Assembly (NCBI RefSeq): GCF_039535115.1
Contig: NZ_BAAAWO010000001.1
Span: 2,294,001-2,358,000 of the forward strand
Length of the DNA: 64,000 nt
Direction of reading: 5' to 3'
From: Paeniglutamicibacter sulfureus
Lineage (GTDB): Bacteria > Actinomycetota > Actinomycetes > Actinomycetales > Micrococcaceae
Shown here one piece after another: positions 53,136 to 61,642 of this stretch (position 1 is the first letter of the stretch; every line of letters starts with the position of its first letter). The notes under the pieces are model-generated. The model was not told the origin of the DNA and did not search any database. It saw nothing but the letters and a program-made list of their open reading frames with translations. The translations under genes were made by a program, and so were the position numbers.

Positions 53136-54145
53136 ACGCAAACCCCGCTAGCGGCCTCCATCCGTCGCGGCGCAGCGTGCTGCGCGCGGCCTTCACGGCC
53201 GGGTCGATCTCCCTGCTGGCCCCGGCACTCGCCTCCTGCGTCTCCGGACCGCGCCGCGAAACCATAGTCGTCGCCGGCGGGGAACCCGGCGGCTTCTACC
53301 TGGAATTCGCCACGCTGCTGGCGGCCTCCCTGCAACGGCACCAGGTGGCCCGCACCGCCACGGTCAACCCCACCGGCGGCAGCCTGGACAACGTCGCGCA
53401 GCTGCTCTCCGGCGAGGCGACCCTGGCCGTCGCGCTGGCCGACGCCGCCTCGCTCGAGGGTGGCCCGCAAGGCAAGCACCCCGGGCAGATCGCGGCGCTG
53501 GGCAAGGTCTACCAGAACTACGTCCACGCCGTGGTGCGCCGGGACGGATCCATCACCTCGCTCGATGACCTGGCCGGGCGCACCGTGGCGGTGGGCATGC
53601 CGGGCTCCGGCACCTCCTTGATCACCCCGCGCCTCTTCGAGGTCGCCGGCCTGAAATCCGCCCCCGCCGGGACATCGGCCGCGGGCCGGGACGTCATCGT
53701 GAAGGCCCTGGGACTCAACGACGGGGTCGCCGCCCTGGCCGCCGGAGAGGTCGACGCGCTCTTCTGGTCCGGCGGGGTGCCCACCGCCGCCATCGCCCAG
53801 GCCCACACCGGATCCGCGTTCGCCCTGCTTGACCTCTCCTCCCTGCTCCCCGGACTGCGGGAGAGGTATGGGGCCTTCTACGACAAGGTGCTGATCCCCG
53901 GCGACAGCTATCCGGGCATCGACGCGGTGTGGACGGTCGGGGTGGCCAACCTGCTGCTCTGCCGCACGGACCTGGACGCCGAGACGGTGCGGCAAACCGT
54001 GGACCTGCTGGTGGGGCATGCCGATGAGCTGATTCCGCGCTCGAGCGTCGGGGTACAGTTCCTGAGCCCCGATTCGCTGATCAACACCGCCGACGTGCCG
54101 CTGCACCCTGCAGCCGCCCAGGCCTACCGGGAGCTTCACGGGTAG
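53132..54145 (+). CDS. TAXI-family TRAP-type solute-binding lipoprotein
   Basis: Extracytoplasmic binding protein of 337 aa. A twin-arginine-like SRRSVLRAAF precedes a hydrophobic segment and lipobox LASC (C36). The TAXI fold starts VVAGGEPGGFYLEFATLLAA and continues with PTGGSLDNVAQLLSGEATLA and GRTVAVGMPGSGTSLITPR. TAXI proteins normally deliver substrates to TRAP permeases, but no TRAP permease gene follows. It overlaps the kinase gene by ATGA, so here it may be a sensory partner of the kinase. The ligand could be glutamate, alpha-ketoglutarate or another carboxylate. Confidence 0.9.
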   Translation: MNANPASGLHPSRRSVLRAAFTAGSISLLAPALASCVSGPRRETIVVAGGEPGGFYLEFATLLAASLQRHQVARTATVNPTGGSLDNVAQLLSGEATLAVALADAASLEGGPQGKHPGQIAALGKVYQNYVHAVVRRDGSITSLDDLAGRTVAVGMPGSGTSLITPRLFEVAGLKSAPAGTSAAGRDVIVKALGLNDGVAALAAGEVDALFWSGGVPTAAIAQAHTGSAFALLDLSSLLPGLRERYGAFYDKVLIPGDSYPGIDAVWTVGVANLLLCRTDLDAETVRQTVDLLVGHADELIPRSSVGVQFLSPDSLINTADVPLHPAAAQAYRELHG

Positions 54146-54181
54146 CACTGCACGGCCGGCAGCTTCCGTCCGGAAAGCGAA

Positions 54182-54231
54182 ATCGCTCCGTGCAGGCCTG
54201 CCCCGGTGGGGGCAAACCTGCGCGGAGCGAT
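54182..54231. terminator. hairpin between TAXI and sugar-porter genes
   Basis: Arms 54182-54196 and 54217-54231 pair at 14 of 15 positions plus one G-U in RNA, and the 20-base loop holds a second small GC stem. It lies between two convergent genes and probably ends both transcripts. Confidence 0.65.
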
Positions 54232-54268
54232 GAGCGGATGTTCTTCTTTCCCGCGACGCGTCTGGGGA

Positions 54269-55699
54269 TCAGAGCGTCATGTGCTCCAACTGGCGCCCGT
54301 TGGTCTCGCGCACCAGGCGCCAGACAAAGAGGAACGAGAGCAGCGCGAAGCCTGCGTAGATGCCGTAGGCAAGCTGCAGGCCCGCCTCCGCGAGGGTCGG
54401 GAAGGTCGTGCTGACCACGAAGTTCGCGATCCACTGGGCGGCGGCACCAAGTCCCAGGGCCAGCGCCCGGATGTTGTTGGGGAACATCTCCCCCAGCAGC
54501 ACCCACACCACCGGTCCCCAGCTGGCGCCGAAGCCCACGACGAACAGGTTTGCTGCCACCAGCGCGATCATGCCCCAGGAACCCGGGAGGCTGAGCTCCC
54601 CGTTGACGGTGACAGCCTGGGCGAAGGCCACGGCCATGGTGCCCAGCGACAGGGTCATCATGGCCGAGCCGACCAGCAGCAGCAGCTTGCGTCCCACCAC
54701 ATCCACCAGCGAGATCGCCACGATGGTTGCCACGATGTTGGTGACCGAGGTGATCACGGAGATCATGAACGAGTCGGATTCCTGGAACCCGACGGACCTC
54801 CACATCGTGGTCGAGTAGTAGAAGATCACGTTGATTCCCACGAGCTGCTGGAAGACCGAGAGCAGGATGCCGATCCAGACCAGTGTCTTGAACCCGAACT
54901 TGCCGCCAAACAGGTCCGCGAAGCGTTGGCGTCGTTCCACGTTCACGGTCGCCTTGATCTCGGCGATCTTGTTCTCCGTCGCCTCTCCGGCTTCCATGCC
55001 CACCACGTCGATGAGCACCCGTCGAGCGCCCTCGTCGTCGCCTTTTTCCACGAGGTAGCGCGGAGACTCGGGCAACCGAGAGGCAAGGATCCCGTAGACG
55101 AGGGCCGGCACCAGCAGGGTGAGGAACATCCAGCGCCAGGCCTCCAGGCCCAGCCACGCGCTCTGGGCGGCGCCCCCGGCCAGCCACGCGATCATGGCCG
55201 AGAGCAGAAACGCCAGGAAAATTCCGCTGACCAGTGAGAGCTGCTGCAGCGTGGCCAGTCGGCCACGCGCCTTCGAGGGTGCAATTTCGGCAATGTACGC
55301 CGGGGCGATCACCGAGGCAAAGCCCACGCCGATGCCGCCGACGAAGCGCCACCAGATCAAGTCCCACACGCCAAAGGCGAACCCGCAGCCCAGTGCGCTG
55401 ATCGAAAGCAACGCACTGGCAACGAGCATCGTGCGGATCCGGCCAAAGCGTTGCGAGCAAACTCCTGCATACCAGGCACCCAGTGCCGCGCCCAGCAGGG
55501 CGCAGGACACGGTGAAGCCCAGCAGGCCGGAGCCGAGTCCGAACTGCTCGCGCACCGCATCAACGGTTCCGTTGATGATCGCGCTGTCGTAGCCAAAGAG
55601 GAAGCCACCTAAGGCGGCAACAGCGGCCATGGCGACGAGCCTGGTCGTGACTCGCCCGTCATTCCTGTTCGGCGTGATAACCCGCTTTGCCTCAGACAT
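54269..55699 (-). CDS. MFS sugar porter
   Basis: Sugar porter family carrier of 476 aa. Diagnostic motifs are GGFLFGYDSAIINGT in helix 1, RFGRIRTM in loop 2-3, RFVGGIGVGFASVIAPAYIA in helix 4, PESPRYLVEKG, and QQLVGINVIFYYSTTMW in helix 7. It most likely imports a hexose, pentose or polyol with protons. The ATG at 55699 is chosen by homology, with only a weak ribosome site, and an overlapping 30-codon frame with a better site lies just upstream. It is divergent from a ROK regulator, which is probably its repressor. Confidence 0.9.
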   Translation of the reverse strand: MSEAKRVITPNRNDGRVTTRLVAMAAVAALGGFLFGYDSAIINGTVDAVREQFGLGSGLLGFTVSCALLGAALGAWYAGVCSQRFGRIRTMLVASALLSISALGCGFAFGVWDLIWWRFVGGIGVGFASVIAPAYIAEIAPSKARGRLATLQQLSLVSGIFLAFLLSAMIAWLAGGAAQSAWLGLEAWRWMFLTLLVPALVYGILASRLPESPRYLVEKGDDEGARRVLIDVVGMEAGEATENKIAEIKATVNVERRQRFADLFGGKFGFKTLVWIGILLSVFQQLVGINVIFYYSTTMWRSVGFQESDSFMISVITSVTNIVATIVAISLVDVVGRKLLLLVGSAMMTLSLGTMAVAFAQAVTVNGELSLPGSWGMIALVAANLFVVGFGASWGPVVWVLLGEMFPNNIRALALGLGAAAQWIANFVVSTTFPTLAEAGLQLAYGIYAGFALLSFLFVWRLVRETNGRQLEHMTL

Positions 55700-55784
55700 C
55701 GAGTCCGGCCTTCGCAGAGCGCCCGGTCTTGAAGTCACCCGGCAGGCCGTGCTTGACCTGTGGCAGCCCATGGCTTTGGTCCAC
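55692..55784 (-). CDS. possible 30-aa leader peptide of the sugar porter
   Basis: A GTG at 55784 with GGGAG nine bases upstream opens a 30-codon frame (DQSHGLPQVKHGLPGDF at the start) whose TGA lies eight bases inside the sugar-porter gene (ATGTCTGA). The porter ATG itself has a poor ribosome site, so translation may be coupled through this frame. A remnant of a former upstream gene is the alternative. Confidence 0.4.
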   Translation of the reverse strand: MDQSHGLPQVKHGLPGDFKTGRSAKAGLDV

Positions 55785-55802
55785 GATGTAATCTCCCTTG
55801 AT

Positions 55803-55822
55803 TAATTGGTAAGACTCAATTA
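55803..55822. promoter_or_regulatory. candidate ROK operator between porter and regulator
   Basis: TAATTG-n8-CAATTA is a perfect 6-base-arm palindrome in the AT-rich divergent promoter region. It lies 18 bases before the leader frame and about 85 bases before the ROK start codon. ROK regulators bind AT-rich palindromes of this sort. Confidence 0.5.
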
Positions 55823-55906
55823 GTAAAGGAGCCTAAAGATTGTGATGTCCAGCATAAGGCACTGCGGTAGGATTTGGAAAGACTGCCTAACCAAAGGATC
55901 GATTCC

Positions 55907-57049
55907 ATGATCACAGCAGCCGCCTCCGGAACCTCCGCCAGGCCCCTGCCGCAGACGCTGGCAACCGCCACCGACCGACGCTTCCTGCAACACCTGCTCG
56001 AGCATGGCCCCAGCTCACGCACTGCCATCGCCGCTTCCACCGGACTCTCGCGACCCACCGCCTCGGAGGCCGCCACGCGCTTGTCGGAGACCGGTCTACT
56101 GAGAACCATCGAGACTCCCCCGGCCAAGAAGCGAGGTCGAATACCGGAGATCTACGACCTGGATCCCGCCTACGGCCACACACTCTCGCTCACGGCGGCA
56201 GCAGGGCGGACCCGGGTTCAAACCCACGACCTTCGTGGCACATTGCTGTATGACGCCGCCCTGGACCTGCCCGATTCCATGACCCGGGGCGAGCTGGAGA
56301 GGACCCTGCGCGACCTTGTCACCGCCGCGGTCGATGCCACCGGTTCCCCCTGCCTGGCGGCAACCGCATCACAGGGCAACCCCGTGGATCCGGCCACCCA
56401 GCGTCCGGTGGTCCTGCCGGCTTCCGCATTCCCGGAAGGGCGCGTTGACGTGAGCGCGCTCCTTCGCGAGGTGTGCAGTGGACCGGTGCGCCTGGACAAC
56501 GACGTCAACTGGGCAACCCTGGCCGAACAGCGCATAGGTGTCGCCCGCGGGATCGATGAGCTACTCCTGGTTTACCTGGGACCGGGCATAGGCGCCGGAC
56601 TGGTCATGTCAGGAACCGTCCAGCGCGGCCGACACGGCATGGTCGGCGAACTGAGTTACCTGCGCTCGGGCGGACGAACGCTGATCAGCCAGCTGCTGGA
56701 ACACTCACGTGCGGCTCCCGGAAGCGACCGGCTCGACGTCCCCGCATGCTTGTCGCTTTTTGCAACCACCCCGGCCGCGGATAACGCCCGGCTTTTTGTC
56801 GAGGCCATTGCCCAGCAAATCGGCAACATTGCGGCCATCACCGATCCACAGGCACTGGTGCTTAGCGGCCCGATCGCCGAAGGCTCCACCTTCACACAAA
56901 TGTTCCTCGAGGCCCTGCAGCCGCTGCTGCTTGATGCAGACCTCGAGGTGTTGGCCAGCGCCCTGGGCGAGGATGCCCCCCTGATCGGGGCCAGCCTGGC
57001 CGCACGGGACATGGCCGAAGCCCACTTCTGGAGCAGCTACCGCTCCTGA
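55907..57049 (+). CDS. ROK-family transcriptional regulator
   Basis: Protein of 380 aa with an N-terminal winged helix (SSRTAIAASTGLSRPTASEA, RLSETGLLRTIE) and a ROK sugar-kinase-like domain (VRLDNDVNWATLAEQRIG, YLGPGIGAGLVMSGTVQRG, HGMVGELSYL). The first phosphate-binding motif of true ROK kinases (DxGGT) is not seen, and the cysteine zinc motif is missing too, so it is a regulator and not a kinase. AAAGGA lies before the ATG at 55907. It is divergent from the sugar porter. Confidence 0.9.
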   Translation: MITAAASGTSARPLPQTLATATDRRFLQHLLEHGPSSRTAIAASTGLSRPTASEAATRLSETGLLRTIETPPAKKRGRIPEIYDLDPAYGHTLSLTAAAGRTRVQTHDLRGTLLYDAALDLPDSMTRGELERTLRDLVTAAVDATGSPCLAATASQGNPVDPATQRPVVLPASAFPEGRVDVSALLREVCSGPVRLDNDVNWATLAEQRIGVARGIDELLLVYLGPGIGAGLVMSGTVQRGRHGMVGELSYLRSGGRTLISQLLEHSRAAPGSDRLDVPACLSLFATTPAADNARLFVEAIAQQIGNIAAITDPQALVLSGPIAEGSTFTQMFLEALQPLLLDADLEVLASALGEDAPLIGASLAARDMAEAHFWSSYRS

Positions 57050-57142
57050 TACCCAGAACCCGTCCCACCGACGCCGCCGCCCGGCTCGCCAAGGACGTGG
57101 CGTAGGCTACACCCAGGGAAATTACCGGGGAGGGGCGTGTCC

Positions 57143-58084
57143 ATGTACCAGATCGAGGAAGCGGATTCCTTTGCCGCCTGGCGGCGGCTGATCTCCTCGA
57201 CCTTCGTGCCGCTCGAGGCGGAACAGGTACGCCCCGGCCCGTTCACCGGACGCATCGGCGGGCGCCAGTTACACGACGTCGGGATCATGCGCCTTGATGC
57301 CGACGCGCAGACGGTGTTTCGTTCGCCGGCCCTGATTTCCCGCGGCGGCATCGGCCACTACAAGTTGAGCCTGCAGCTCTCCGGCCACGGACTGCTGCTG
57401 CAGGACGGCCGGGAAGCACTACTCTCCCCCGGGGATGTGGCCATTTATGACACCCAGCGCCCCTACACACTGAACTTCGATGACTCCTTTCAGACCCTGG
57501 TGCTCATGTTCCCGCAGCATCTGCTGGGCCTTGCCGCCGACGACGTCGCAGAACTCACCGCGGTTTCCATGGGCAAGGGCAACCGACTGGCCGAGGCAGT
57601 TGCCCCGTTCGTGGCGTCCATCGCCTCCCAGCTGCCGGAACTCAAGAGCCCCATCGGGCACCGGCTGGCGATGAATATCGTCGACTTGCTTTCCACGCTG
57701 TTGGCCGACGAGATCTATTCGCGCCCCGAGTCCAGCACCGACAACCATGCCAAGGTGCTGCGGCGCATCCAGTACCACATCGAGGCGAACCTGGCGGATC
57801 CGACGCTGGGGCCCGAGGCGATCGCCGCCGCCCACCACATTGCCACGCGCACGCTGCACAAGATCTTCTCCGCCTCCTCCCTGACGGTTGCCGGGTGGAT
57901 CCGCGTGCGCAGGCTAGAGTCCTGCAGACGCGACCTGGCCGACCCGCTCTGCGCGCACGTTCCCATTGGCGAGATCGGCGCCCGCTGGGGGCTGGTCGAT
58001 GCCGCGCACTTCAGCCGCATCTTCCGCGCCTCCTTCGGCCAATCCCCCAGCCAATACCGCTCCAACCCGGCGCCCGTGCGCTAG
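57143..58084 (+). CDS. AraC-family transcriptional regulator
   Basis: Regulator of 313 aa. The N-terminal half resembles the AraC_binding_2 (FeaR/NitR-like) domain with SAWRR-type start (FAAWRRLISSTFVPLE) and LSPGDVAIYDTQRPYTLNF. The C-terminal half has two helix-turn-helix units: LGPEAIAAAHHIATRTLHKI and GEIGARWGLVDAAHFSRIFR then SFGQSPSQYR. The ATG at 57143 is seven bases after AGGGG; a GTG two codons earlier is also possible. It precedes, on the same strand, an aldehyde dehydrogenase and GMC oxidase operon, which it probably activates. Confidence 0.9.
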   Translation: MYQIEEADSFAAWRRLISSTFVPLEAEQVRPGPFTGRIGGRQLHDVGIMRLDADAQTVFRSPALISRGGIGHYKLSLQLSGHGLLLQDGREALLSPGDVAIYDTQRPYTLNFDDSFQTLVLMFPQHLLGLAADDVAELTAVSMGKGNRLAEAVAPFVASIASQLPELKSPIGHRLAMNIVDLLSTLLADEIYSRPESSTDNHAKVLRRIQYHIEANLADPTLGPEAIAAAHHIATRTLHKIFSASSLTVAGWIRVRRLESCRRDLADPLCAHVPIGEIGARWGLVDAAHFSRIFRASFGQSPSQYRSNPAPVR

Positions 58085-58178
58085 GGAACAAGAAGCGTAC
58101 GGGCAAAGCCAAGCATGGGGCATGTGTCGCGGGACACACTGGGTACAGAAGTGATTCCCGCGTACCTAGGAGTGCAAC

Positions 58179-59606
58179 ATGCCCACCGCCACCACAAGCT
58201 TTGCCACCGACGCCGACCTGTTGGCCGCGATCCAGCCGTCCTCCGGCGGCCGGGACATCCACGACCCCGCCACCGGCGAGCTCGTGGGCAGGGCACCCGA
58301 GCACACTGTTGCCGACCTTGAACGTGCGGTTTCCGCCGCCCGCGCGGCGCAACCGGCCTGGGCGGCACTGACCCACGCCGAACGCAGTGCCGCACTGAAT
58401 CGCGCCGCCGATGCCGTTGAGGCCAACGCCGAGGCGCTGGCGGTGCTGCTCTCCCGCGAGCAGGGCAAGCCGCTGAACGGACCCAACGCCCGATTCGAGG
58501 TCGGCGCCTGCGCCGCCTGGCTGCGCGCCACCGCCGGGTTCGAGCTCGAACCCGAGGTGCTGGTCGACGACGAGGGCGGCCGCGCGGAAATGCACTACCG
58601 CCCGCTGGGCGTGGTGGGCGCCATCGGGCCATGGAACTGGCCGATGATGATCAGCGTCTGGCAGCTGGCCCCGGCGCTGCGCATGGGCAACACCGTGGTG
58701 CTCAAGCCTTCCGAGTACACCCCGCTCTCGGTCCTGGCCCTGGTCGAGGTCATCAACGGGGTGCTCCCGGCCGACGTGCTCCACGTGGTTTCCGGCGGAC
58801 GCGAGGTCGGCGAGGCGCTCTCCGCGCACAAGAACGTCGACAAGCTCATGTTCACCGGCTCCACCGCCACCGGCAAGGCCATCATCCGCTCCTCCGCCGA
58901 CACCGTGAAGCGCCTGACCATGGAGCTGGGCGGAAACGACGCCGGCATCGTGCTGCCCGACGCCGATCCGAAGGCGATCGCCGCGGACCTGTTCTGGGGC
59001 GCCTTCATCAACACCGGCCAGACCTGCGCCGCGCTCAAGCGCCTCTACGTGCACGAGGACATCTACGAAGAGGTCTGCACCGCGCTCACCGAAGTCGCCG
59101 CCCAGATGCCCATGGGCGTGGGGTTGGACGAGGCCAATGTGCTGGGCCCGCTGCAGAACAAGGCCCAGTTCGACATCGTCGCGGACCTGGTCAAGGCCGC
59201 CACCGACTCCGGGGCCCGGGTGCTCGCCGGCGCCAACCCCGAGTCCGGCCAGCCGGGCTACTTCTATCCGACCACGCTGATCGCCGACATCGACAACGAC
59301 AACCCGTTGGTCGCCGAGGAGCAGTTCGGCCCGGCGCTGCCGATCATCAAGTACTCGTCCGTCGACGAGGCCGTGGCGATGGCCAATGGGCTGGACGTGG
59401 GCCTGGGCGCCTCGGTCTGGTCTTCCGACAAGGAGGCTGCCCGCGAGGTTGCAGCCCGCATCCAGGCCGGCACGGTGTGGATCAACAAGCACGGTGCGGT
59501 GGATCCGCGGGTACCCTTCGGCGGGGCCAAGGCCTCCGGCTACGGCCTGGAATTCGGCGTCGCGGGCCTCAAGCACCTGGGCCAGCCACAGGTCATCAGC
59601 TACTAG
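58179..59606 (+). CDS. aldehyde dehydrogenase family protein
   Basis: NAD(P)-dependent dehydrogenase of 475 aa. Motifs are GPWNWPMMIS with the cofactor-site N, KPSEYTPLS, FTGSTATGK, catalytic E249 in MELGGND, nucleophile C283 in NTGQTCAALKR, and EEQFGPALPI. AGGAG lies before the ATG. It is followed after 18 bases by a GMC oxidase gene. The pair would oxidise an alcohol to aldehyde and then to acid, as BetA/BetB do for choline, but the substrate is not settled by the sequence. Confidence 0.93.
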   Translation: MPTATTSFATDADLLAAIQPSSGGRDIHDPATGELVGRAPEHTVADLERAVSAARAAQPAWAALTHAERSAALNRAADAVEANAEALAVLLSREQGKPLNGPNARFEVGACAAWLRATAGFELEPEVLVDDEGGRAEMHYRPLGVVGAIGPWNWPMMISVWQLAPALRMGNTVVLKPSEYTPLSVLALVEVINGVLPADVLHVVSGGREVGEALSAHKNVDKLMFTGSTATGKAIIRSSADTVKRLTMELGGNDAGIVLPDADPKAIAADLFWGAFINTGQTCAALKRLYVHEDIYEEVCTALTEVAAQMPMGVGLDEANVLGPLQNKAQFDIVADLVKAATDSGARVLAGANPESGQPGYFYPTTLIADIDNDNPLVAEEQFGPALPIIKYSSVDEAVAMANGLDVGLGASVWSSDKEAAREVAARIQAGTVWINKHGAVDPRVPFGGAKASGYGLEFGVAGLKHLGQPQVISY

Positions 59607-59624
59607 GGGACGGAAGAGACCACC

Positions 59625-61178
59625 ATGGAACTCGACTACATCATCGTCGGCGCCGGCTCGGCCGGCAACGTCATCGCCCGCCGGCTGCTCGATGCAGGCA
59701 AGCGCGTAGCCCTACTCGAGGCCGGCGATTTCGACACCAACCCGAACATCGCCACGCTCAACACCCTGGGCCACCTGTGGCACAGCGAGCAGGACTGGGA
59801 CTACTACACCACCGAGCAGAAAGGTGCCTCCAATCGGCGCCTGCACCTTCCGCGCGGCAAGGTCATGGGAGGCTCCCACGCCCTGAACGCGGCCATCTGG
59901 GTGCGCGGGGACAGGTGGGACTACGACACCTGGGAAAAGGAAGGCTGCGCCGGCTGGGGCTGGGACGATGTCCTGCCCGTCTTCAAGCACATCGAGAACT
60001 TTGACGGCGGAGCCTCGGAAACCCGCGGGGACTCCGGACCGCTGGACGTCGTTGGGGACTTCGAGCGCAATCCGATCCAGGAAGACATGCTCGCTGGTGC
60101 CGTGGAGACCGGCATCCCGTTCAATGATGACTACAACTCCGGGGACGTCCAGGGCGTCTCGCGCATGCAGCTCACGGTGCGCGATGGAAAGCGGTTCAAT
60201 ACCTGGCACGCGTACCTCAAGCCCGTGGCGGAGAACCCGAACCTCACGCTGCTCACCGGCGCGCACGTGCGCCGGCTGGTCGTCGAGGACGGGCGCGTGG
60301 CGGGCCTGGAGTTCGACCACGAGGGCGAGCGCAAGACCCTGCGCGCCACCGAGACCGTGCTGGCCGCAGGTGCGCTGAATTCCCCGGAGATCCTGCTGCG
60401 CTCGGGCATCGGCCCGGCCGACGAATTGCGCGCCCTCGGCATCGAACCGGTGCGCGATCTGCCCGGGGTCGGCAAGAACCTGCAGGACCACCTGCTCTCC
60501 CCCGTCATCCTCACCACCGGGACCCGTCCGGTGCCCCAGGGGGCAGTTGCCCCGGCCGAGGTCCACTTCTTCGCCAAGAGCCGGCCCGACCTTCCCGTGG
60601 CGGACACCCAGCCGCTCTTCTTCTCCGTGCCGATGTACTCACAGGACTACGCCCCCGGGGAGATGACCGGACCGGAAAACGGCTTCTCCATGCTCGGTGG
60701 CCTGGTCCGCCCGCAAAGCCGCGGGGAACTCACGCTCTCCGGCCCCGGCGAGGACGACCCGCTCTTGATCGACCTCGGCGCCCTGCGCGAACAGGCGGAT
60801 GTCGACGCGCTGGTGGCCTCGGTGCGCCAATGCCGGGAGATCGGGCGGAGCCAGTCGCTGGCAGGATGGGAACCGACGGAGATCCACCCGGGCCCGGGGA
60901 TCAAGGACGAGGACCTGGAACAGTATGTGCGCGACTCGGTGGTCACCTATCACCACCAGGTCGGCACCTGCAAGATGGGCGTGGACGAACTGGCCGTCGT
61001 GGACCCCGCATCGCTGAAGGTCCACGGCCTGGAGGGTTTGCGCATTGCCGATGCCTCGATCATGCCTCTGGTGCCCACCGGCAATACCAATGCACCCTCG
61101 GTGATGATCGGCGAGCGAGCTGCGGCGATGCTTATCTCCGAGCGAGCCCCCTTGGCCCGGGAATCTGTCGTCGGCTAG
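59625..61178 (+). CDS. GMC-family oxidoreductase (choline dehydrogenase-like)
   Basis: FAD-dependent alcohol oxidase or dehydrogenase of 517 aa. The dinucleotide-binding start DYIIVGAGSAGNVIARRLL, GMC signature 1 in LPRGKVMGGSHALNAAIWVR and signature 2 GALNSPEILLRSGIGPAD are clear. The active-site histidine lies in YHHQVGTCKMG (H443/H444) and the second residue in TGNTNAPSVMIGE. It is co-transcribed with the aldehyde dehydrogenase gene, giving a two-step oxidation of a primary alcohol. A strong hairpin terminator follows. Confidence 0.92.
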   Translation: MELDYIIVGAGSAGNVIARRLLDAGKRVALLEAGDFDTNPNIATLNTLGHLWHSEQDWDYYTTEQKGASNRRLHLPRGKVMGGSHALNAAIWVRGDRWDYDTWEKEGCAGWGWDDVLPVFKHIENFDGGASETRGDSGPLDVVGDFERNPIQEDMLAGAVETGIPFNDDYNSGDVQGVSRMQLTVRDGKRFNTWHAYLKPVAENPNLTLLTGAHVRRLVVEDGRVAGLEFDHEGERKTLRATETVLAAGALNSPEILLRSGIGPADELRALGIEPVRDLPGVGKNLQDHLLSPVILTTGTRPVPQGAVAPAEVHFFAKSRPDLPVADTQPLFFSVPMYSQDYAPGEMTGPENGFSMLGGLVRPQSRGELTLSGPGEDDPLLIDLGALREQADVDALVASVRQCREIGRSQSLAGWEPTEIHPGPGIKDEDLEQYVRDSVVTYHHQVGTCKMGVDELAVVDPASLKVHGLEGLRIADASIMPLVPTGNTNAPSVMIGERAAAMLISERAPLARESVVG

Positions 61179-61260
61179 CGGACCCTTGGAATCGTCGGCC
61201 CACCGCACCGTAGGGACTTTACCCAGGTGAACGAGGGCCGACAGCTTCAAACCTCCAGAC

Positions 61261-61301
61261 GAATCGTCCCGGCACCCCGATACTGGGTGCCGGGACGATT
61301 C
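61261..61301 (+). terminator. terminator of the ALDH-GMC operon
   Basis: A perfect 17-base-arm stem (61261-61277 and 61285-61301) has a 7-base loop. It is followed by TTGCTTGCG, a weak T stretch. It lies 80 bases after the GMC stop. Confidence 0.8.
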
Positions 61302-61383
61302 TTGCTTGCGTCAATGTCGAGTGGTTCGCCTGACCAACACCACAGTGAAGCGCCGCAGCCTTGGCTCAGTGCCCGGGATCCGG

Positions 61384-61551
61384 CTAGTCCCGGGGCGGGC
61401 CGGGATCCTGGACGGGCACCGAGCCGTCCTCGACCGGCTCGGATCCACCTTCCCTGGCTTCCTTGACCCGTGGGTCCTTGGGCACCTCGCCGTGCGGCGG
61501 GCGGTCGTAAAACTTCTTGTAGCGCTCGTCCTCGTGATGGTTGTTGCCCAT
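61384..61551 (-). CDS. small hydrophilic protein, 55 aa, unknown
   Basis: Short gene with a strong GGGAGG seven bases before the ATG at 61551. The product is rich in charged residues and proline (HHEDERYKKFYDRPPHGEV near the start, many E, D, P later) and has no membrane segment, so it is probably unstructured. It lies 90 bases after the stop of the YbdK-like ligase gene on the same strand. I do not recognise a family. It recalls in size and composition the C-terminal part of the frame at 62930-63373. Confidence 0.65.
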   Translation of the reverse strand: MGNNHHEDERYKKFYDRPPHGEVPKDPRVKEAREGGSEPVEDGSVPVQDPGPPRD

Positions 61552-61642
61552 GGCCTGCCTCCCGCGAAAAAAGGGTGTGGATACCTCAACCGTGGCACTG
61601 CTTCCGGTTCTTGGCAACAGTCGTTGAGCGGCGGCCGAGGGC

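Noticed and set aside
58011..59576. Long minus-strand frame opposite the aldehyde dehydrogenase
   Set aside because: It is an antisense shadow; the plus strand has clear ALDH motifs.
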